Below are positions 61,307-64,000 of a stretch of DNA of 64,000 nt, piece after piece. Numbering within the stretch: position 1 is the stretch's first letter; each line of letters opens with the position of its first letter. The stretch is from Halocatena marina (GTDB lineage Archaea > Halobacteriota > Halobacteria > Halobacteriales > Haloarculaceae), in the NCBI RefSeq assembly GCF_023276375.1, contig NZ_JALLPK010000001.1, positions 3,224,001 to 3,288,000 of the forward strand, read 5' to 3'. The position numbers were made by a program, and so were the translations under genes. The notes below the pieces were generated by a model. That model was not told the DNA's origin. It ran no database searches and was given only the letters and a program-made list of their open reading frames with translations.

Positions 61307-63043
61307 TCAGGCTTCGTGGATCGTCTCGCCGCGATGGAGTCGTTCTGCGATCGTGTAGGTTTGTTCTGCTTCGCGCCGTGTCGGGAAATGGGCCGACATA
61401 TAGCGTGCTGTCGCAACGAGGGCCATTCGCTGATCGGACTCGTGTGCTGTGCAATCGAACTGCCGGAACGCAGCCTCGACGTTTTGGAGCGTGTGGAAAT
61501 TTGCATCCTCACGGAGGAGACCCTCTCCCAATGTCTGTTTTAGATCCGCAGGATCGCCACCAGCGTCGAAGTGTTCGTTCACCAATCCGGCAGCCTCATT
61601 CACGTACCCCTGTTCGTCGAACGCTTCCAACAGTTCGTCTCGGATGTCGGCAGGTGCTCGATCCCCTGCGTCTGGTTCGGGGATCGGTGCCGGTGGCGTG
61701 TTCAGAAAGCGATCGAGGTAGACGCTCATTGCGGCATCGAGACAGCCACGATAGACTTCGATAGCGTCGGTTCGGCGGGCCATACCGTGGACAGCGTTCG
61801 CATACGAGAACGTGTGGTGGACGGTGTTCCAGTCGGAAAATTCGTTGCTAGTGGAAAAGCGGGTCGTCCGTCGCACTGCTGCTGCGGTAACCGCGCTCGC
61901 CAACTGTTCGCTCGTCGCACCCGCGCGGATGGCATCTGTGAGTGTCTCCATAACTGCGTGGGGATCGTCGACGAGGAGCTCCGCAACGAATTCGTCTGGA
62001 CGCTCCCACGTTTTTCCCTCACCTGCTGCGACGAGATCTGGCAGACGATCGTGGGCATCGAAGCAGAGCTGTGCGACGTCGATGGGTTGACGCCACGCTG
62101 AGCGCTCTTCGCTCCGGCTTGCGTTCGTGATCTGTGGAACGGTCGAGGCGAGGATCGGGCCAGCGTGCTCCCATCCGAGATGGTCGATGGTCTCGAAGGC
62201 CTTGTTGATGAAATCAAGCGTGTGACCGGTGTCCATGTAGAGGTGATCGGTGACGGCAGCGATCATCACCTCAGCGACATCGGCTGGTGAGAGATTCTCG
62301 ACCGCAGTGAGAAGGCACCGCTCTGCTCCATCCGCATCTCGTACCTCGCAAGTTTCGCGGAACCACGTCTTGAGACGCTCTTTCCCGAGCGATCGATTCT
62401 CGAACTGATACTGACTGAATCGCGGCGGCTCACCCGCACAATCGTCTGCAACGTACCGAACGCCGGTGTAGAGCGCGCGTTTTTTCTCGGAGACTGCGAG
62501 ATCACCGTGCAGGTTCGCCATTGCACCGAGAATCGTTAGCCCCGGTCCCCAACCCATATTCCGGTATTTCGTCCCGAAGTTCACGCCCGTTTCCAACGGC
62601 GTATAGAATCCCTCATCTGCGGCTTCGAGTCCAAGAACCGCCTTCGCCATGACGAGGCGCAGATTCTCCTGGAGACCGTCCGCGAGTCGATTACGCCAGT
62701 GCGTTTCTACGGAAACAGTACTCTCCGGGTCGGGATCGAGATACACGCCATCATCACGCAACTCGACCGGGAATGTCTGTACGTCGTCTGCCCAGATGTC
62801 GAACGTATCGCCCTCGGAAAGCTCAAAGCGCGCGTGGTGCCAATGACACGTGAGAATCCCATCCTCGACTGTGCCCTGTGTCAGCGGAAATCCCATGTGC
62901 GGACACCGATTGTCGACGGCGTACACTTCGTCTTCGTGGTGAAACAGCGCGATCGCGTGGCCAGGATTGACGACCATGCTCTTTGCTTCTTCGAGAGCAG
63001 ATCGGTCAGCGACACGAACGTACTCAGAACTGTCAGTTGCCAT
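61307..63043 (-). CDS. Rieske [2Fe-2S] protein with large helical C-terminal domain
   Basis: A 578-residue protein. Residues 1-105 form a Rieske ferredoxin domain with the cluster ligands C47/H49 (RCPHMGFPL) and C66/H69 (TCHWHHARFE). The other 470 residues are almost all helical (GFYTPLETGVNFGTKYRNMG, PADVAEVMIAAVTDHLYM, LASAVTAAAVRRTTRFST), contain no recognised catalytic motif, and are rich in His/Asp clusters (HTLDFINKAFETIDHLG). Rieske dioxygenase alpha subunits are shorter and have a different fold after the Rieske domain. The role is unknown. ATG 63043 (MATDSSEYVRVADR). Confidence 0.82.
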   Translation of the reverse strand: MATDSSEYVRVADRSALEEAKSMVVNPGHAIALFHHEDEVYAVDNRCPHMGFPLTQGTVEDGILTCHWHHARFELSEGDTFDIWADDVQTFPVELRDDGVYLDPDPESTVSVETHWRNRLADGLQENLRLVMAKAVLGLEAADEGFYTPLETGVNFGTKYRNMGWGPGLTILGAMANLHGDLAVSEKKRALYTGVRYVADDCAGEPPRFSQYQFENRSLGKERLKTWFRETCEVRDADGAERCLLTAVENLSPADVAEVMIAAVTDHLYMDTGHTLDFINKAFETIDHLGWEHAGPILASTVPQITNASRSEERSAWRQPIDVAQLCFDAHDRLPDLVAAGEGKTWERPDEFVAELLVDDPHAVMETLTDAIRAGATSEQLASAVTAAAVRRTTRFSTSNEFSDWNTVHHTFSYANAVHGMARRTDAIEVYRGCLDAAMSVYLDRFLNTPPAPIPEPDAGDRAPADIRDELLEAFDEQGYVNEAAGLVNEHFDAGGDPADLKQTLGEGLLREDANFHTLQNVEAAFRQFDCTAHESDQRMALVATARYMSAHFPTRREAEQTYTIAERLHRGETIHEA

Positions 63044-63161
63044 ATTGTGACATGGGTACTCATTGCACAAAACTATTCCCTGAACGTTGTTTTTGTAAAT
63101 TTTCCATACTGATCGGAAGCCGTTCTTTTCAAGTAGCTCAACGGCCAATAGCTCTTAGAGA

Positions 63162-64000
63162 ATGAGCGAGGACTTTTATGACGTGCTTGGCGTCTCTCGT
63201 GATGCATCGGAGGATGAAATTAAATCGGCGTATCGGGAAAAAGCATCAAAGTACCACCCGGACGTAAGCGACGACCCGAACGCCGAAGAAAAGTTCAAGC
63301 AGGCTAAGAAGGCAAAGGAGGTCCTCACCGATGATGAGGCGCGTCAAGCGTACGACCAACTGGGACACGATCGTTTCGAAGAAGCCGAAAAGCGGGGTGG
63401 CTTTGGTGGCGGTGGTGCCGGTGGCGACCCGTTCGGCGGCTTTGGAGGAAATGGTGGCCCATTCGGCGATATGAACGACATCTTCGAGCAGTTCTTCGGC
63501 GGGAGACAACGCCAGGGGAACGCCACACGACAGGGACGTGATCTCCAAACCAGACTCACAATCGAGTTAGAAGACGCATACCACGGCACCGAGAAACAGA
63601 TGACGATCAATCGTCCCGAGCGCTGTTCTGACTGCAATGGAAAGGGACATCCACCTGATGCCGACGCACAGACGTGCTCAGGCTGTAACGGCAGTGGACA
63701 ACAGACACGGGTTCAACAGACTCCGCTCGGTCGTGTGCAGCAGACGATGGCGTGCCCAGAGTGTGAGGGTTCGGGGACCATCTACAGTACGAGTTGTTCG
63801 GCGTGCCACGGCGACGGTCAGGTGATGAACGAGGCGACGCTCATGGTCGATATCCCTGCCGGTATCAGTAGCGGGCAGACGCTCCGATTGGAGCGAGAGG
63901 GTGCTCCGGGCGAGAACGGCGGCCCGAACGGCGACCTTCTGGTCGAGATAACCGTCGAATCGCATGCTGATTTCGAGCGCGAGGGAGACGATCTCATCTA
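63162..64000 (+). CDS. dnaJ: Chaperone DnaJ (5' part)
   Basis: The first 279 residues of DnaJ, the J-protein co-chaperone of DnaK. The J domain (residues 1-70) holds the HPD motif (YHPDVSDD). A Gly/Phe-rich linker (GGFGGGGAGGDPFGGFGG) follows, then the cysteine-rich zinc domain with four CxxCxGxG units (CSDCNGKG, CSGCNGSG, CPECEGSG, CSACHGDG) and the beginning of the substrate-binding beta domain. The frame is open to the last base. DnaK is not directly upstream in this window; the Rieske gene is divergent. Confidence 0.96.
   Translation, partial: MSEDFYDVLGVSRDASEDEIKSAYREKASKYHPDVSDDPNAEEKFKQAKKAKEVLTDDEARQAYDQLGHDRFEEAEKRGGFGGGGAGGDPFGGFGGNGGPFGDMNDIFEQFFGGRQRQGNATRQGRDLQTRLTIELEDAYHGTEKQMTINRPERCSDCNGKGHPPDADAQTCSGCNGSGQQTRVQQTPLGRVQQTMACPECEGSGTIYSTSCSACHGDGQVMNEATLMVDIPAGISSGQTLRLEREGAPGENGGPNGDLLVEITVESHADFEREGDDLI

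Overview
The window is a stretch of a haloarchaeal (class Halobacteria) chromosome. The proteins are strongly acidic. The informational genes are archaeal: aIF1A, RIO1, a Dim2-like KH protein, L37Ae, Rpo12, prefoldin beta, Pcc1, class I lysyl-tRNA synthetase, TruD and Pth2. An A-type ATP synthase operon, haloarchaeal PitA, type IV pilin, DUF2070 and HerA/NurA genes are also present. Many genes start on an ATG about 27 bases after a TATA-like box, which is typical of leaderless haloarchaeal transcripts. No rRNA, tRNA, CRISPR array or complete transposon was seen.

Layout. 1-2.9 kb: 3' end of lysS and an M50 site-2 protease. 2.9-3.8 kb: a small accessory patch with a metallo-beta-lactamase remnant and a VapBC pair. 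3.8-9.5 kb: methyltransferase, PitA-like haem protein, RNase HI, DMT transporter, UspA and a small membrane protein. A striking group of palindromes lies between rnhA and the transporter. 9.9-16.5 kb: aminotransferase, PHP phosphoesterase, DUF5789, a membrane protein, a methyltransferase, ThiR-like regulator, dCTP deaminase, Pth2 and a glycan-type surface protein. 16.9-20.8 kb: a translation/transcription cluster (truD, DUF2103, rpl37ae, rpo12, pcc1, pfdB, DUF3194). 21-26.6 kb: DUF2070, GMP synthase glutaminase subunit, an HNH-like zinc protein, LeuA/CimA and NpdG. 26.7-28.8 kb: a second accessory patch with a frameshifted NUDIX gene, a winged-helix/PemK-like toxin-antitoxin pair and a GNAT gene, with a stray copy of the GNAT 3' end on the far side of the pair.

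28.9-34.8 kb: crotonase, aIF1A, RIO1, KH protein, MaoC dehydratase and an NSS symporter with its small subunit. 34.5-37.4 kb: a tandem duplication that produced two HtpX-like M48 proteases and a truncated copy of the symporter small-subunit gene. 37.5-45.8 kb: the A-ATPase operon, transcribed leftward in the order atpH-I-K-E-C-F-A-B, with no atpD in the window. 45.9-50.2 kb: a PIN-domain remnant, a quinone-type methyltransferase, a pilin, and a divergent pair of secreted protein and membrane-anchored HTH regulator. 50.2-53.6 kb: electron-transfer flavoprotein (two subunits) and a DASS transporter. 54-64 kb: prenyl diphosphate synthase, UbiA prenyltransferase, HerA, a small conserved gene, NurA, GpmI, a large Rieske protein and the 5' part of dnaJ.

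The core genes cover energy conservation, isoprenoid lipid synthesis, translation and DNA end processing. The variable parts are short: toxin-antitoxin loci, gene fragments, a tandem duplication, and simple-sequence tracts inside hinges and spacers. I did not find a clear multi-gene system that is wholly new. The best leads are the palindrome cluster at 7.35-7.42 kb, the GNAT-flanked toxin-antitoxin pair, the M48 duplication, the membrane-tethered regulator pair and the zinc-less L37Ae.
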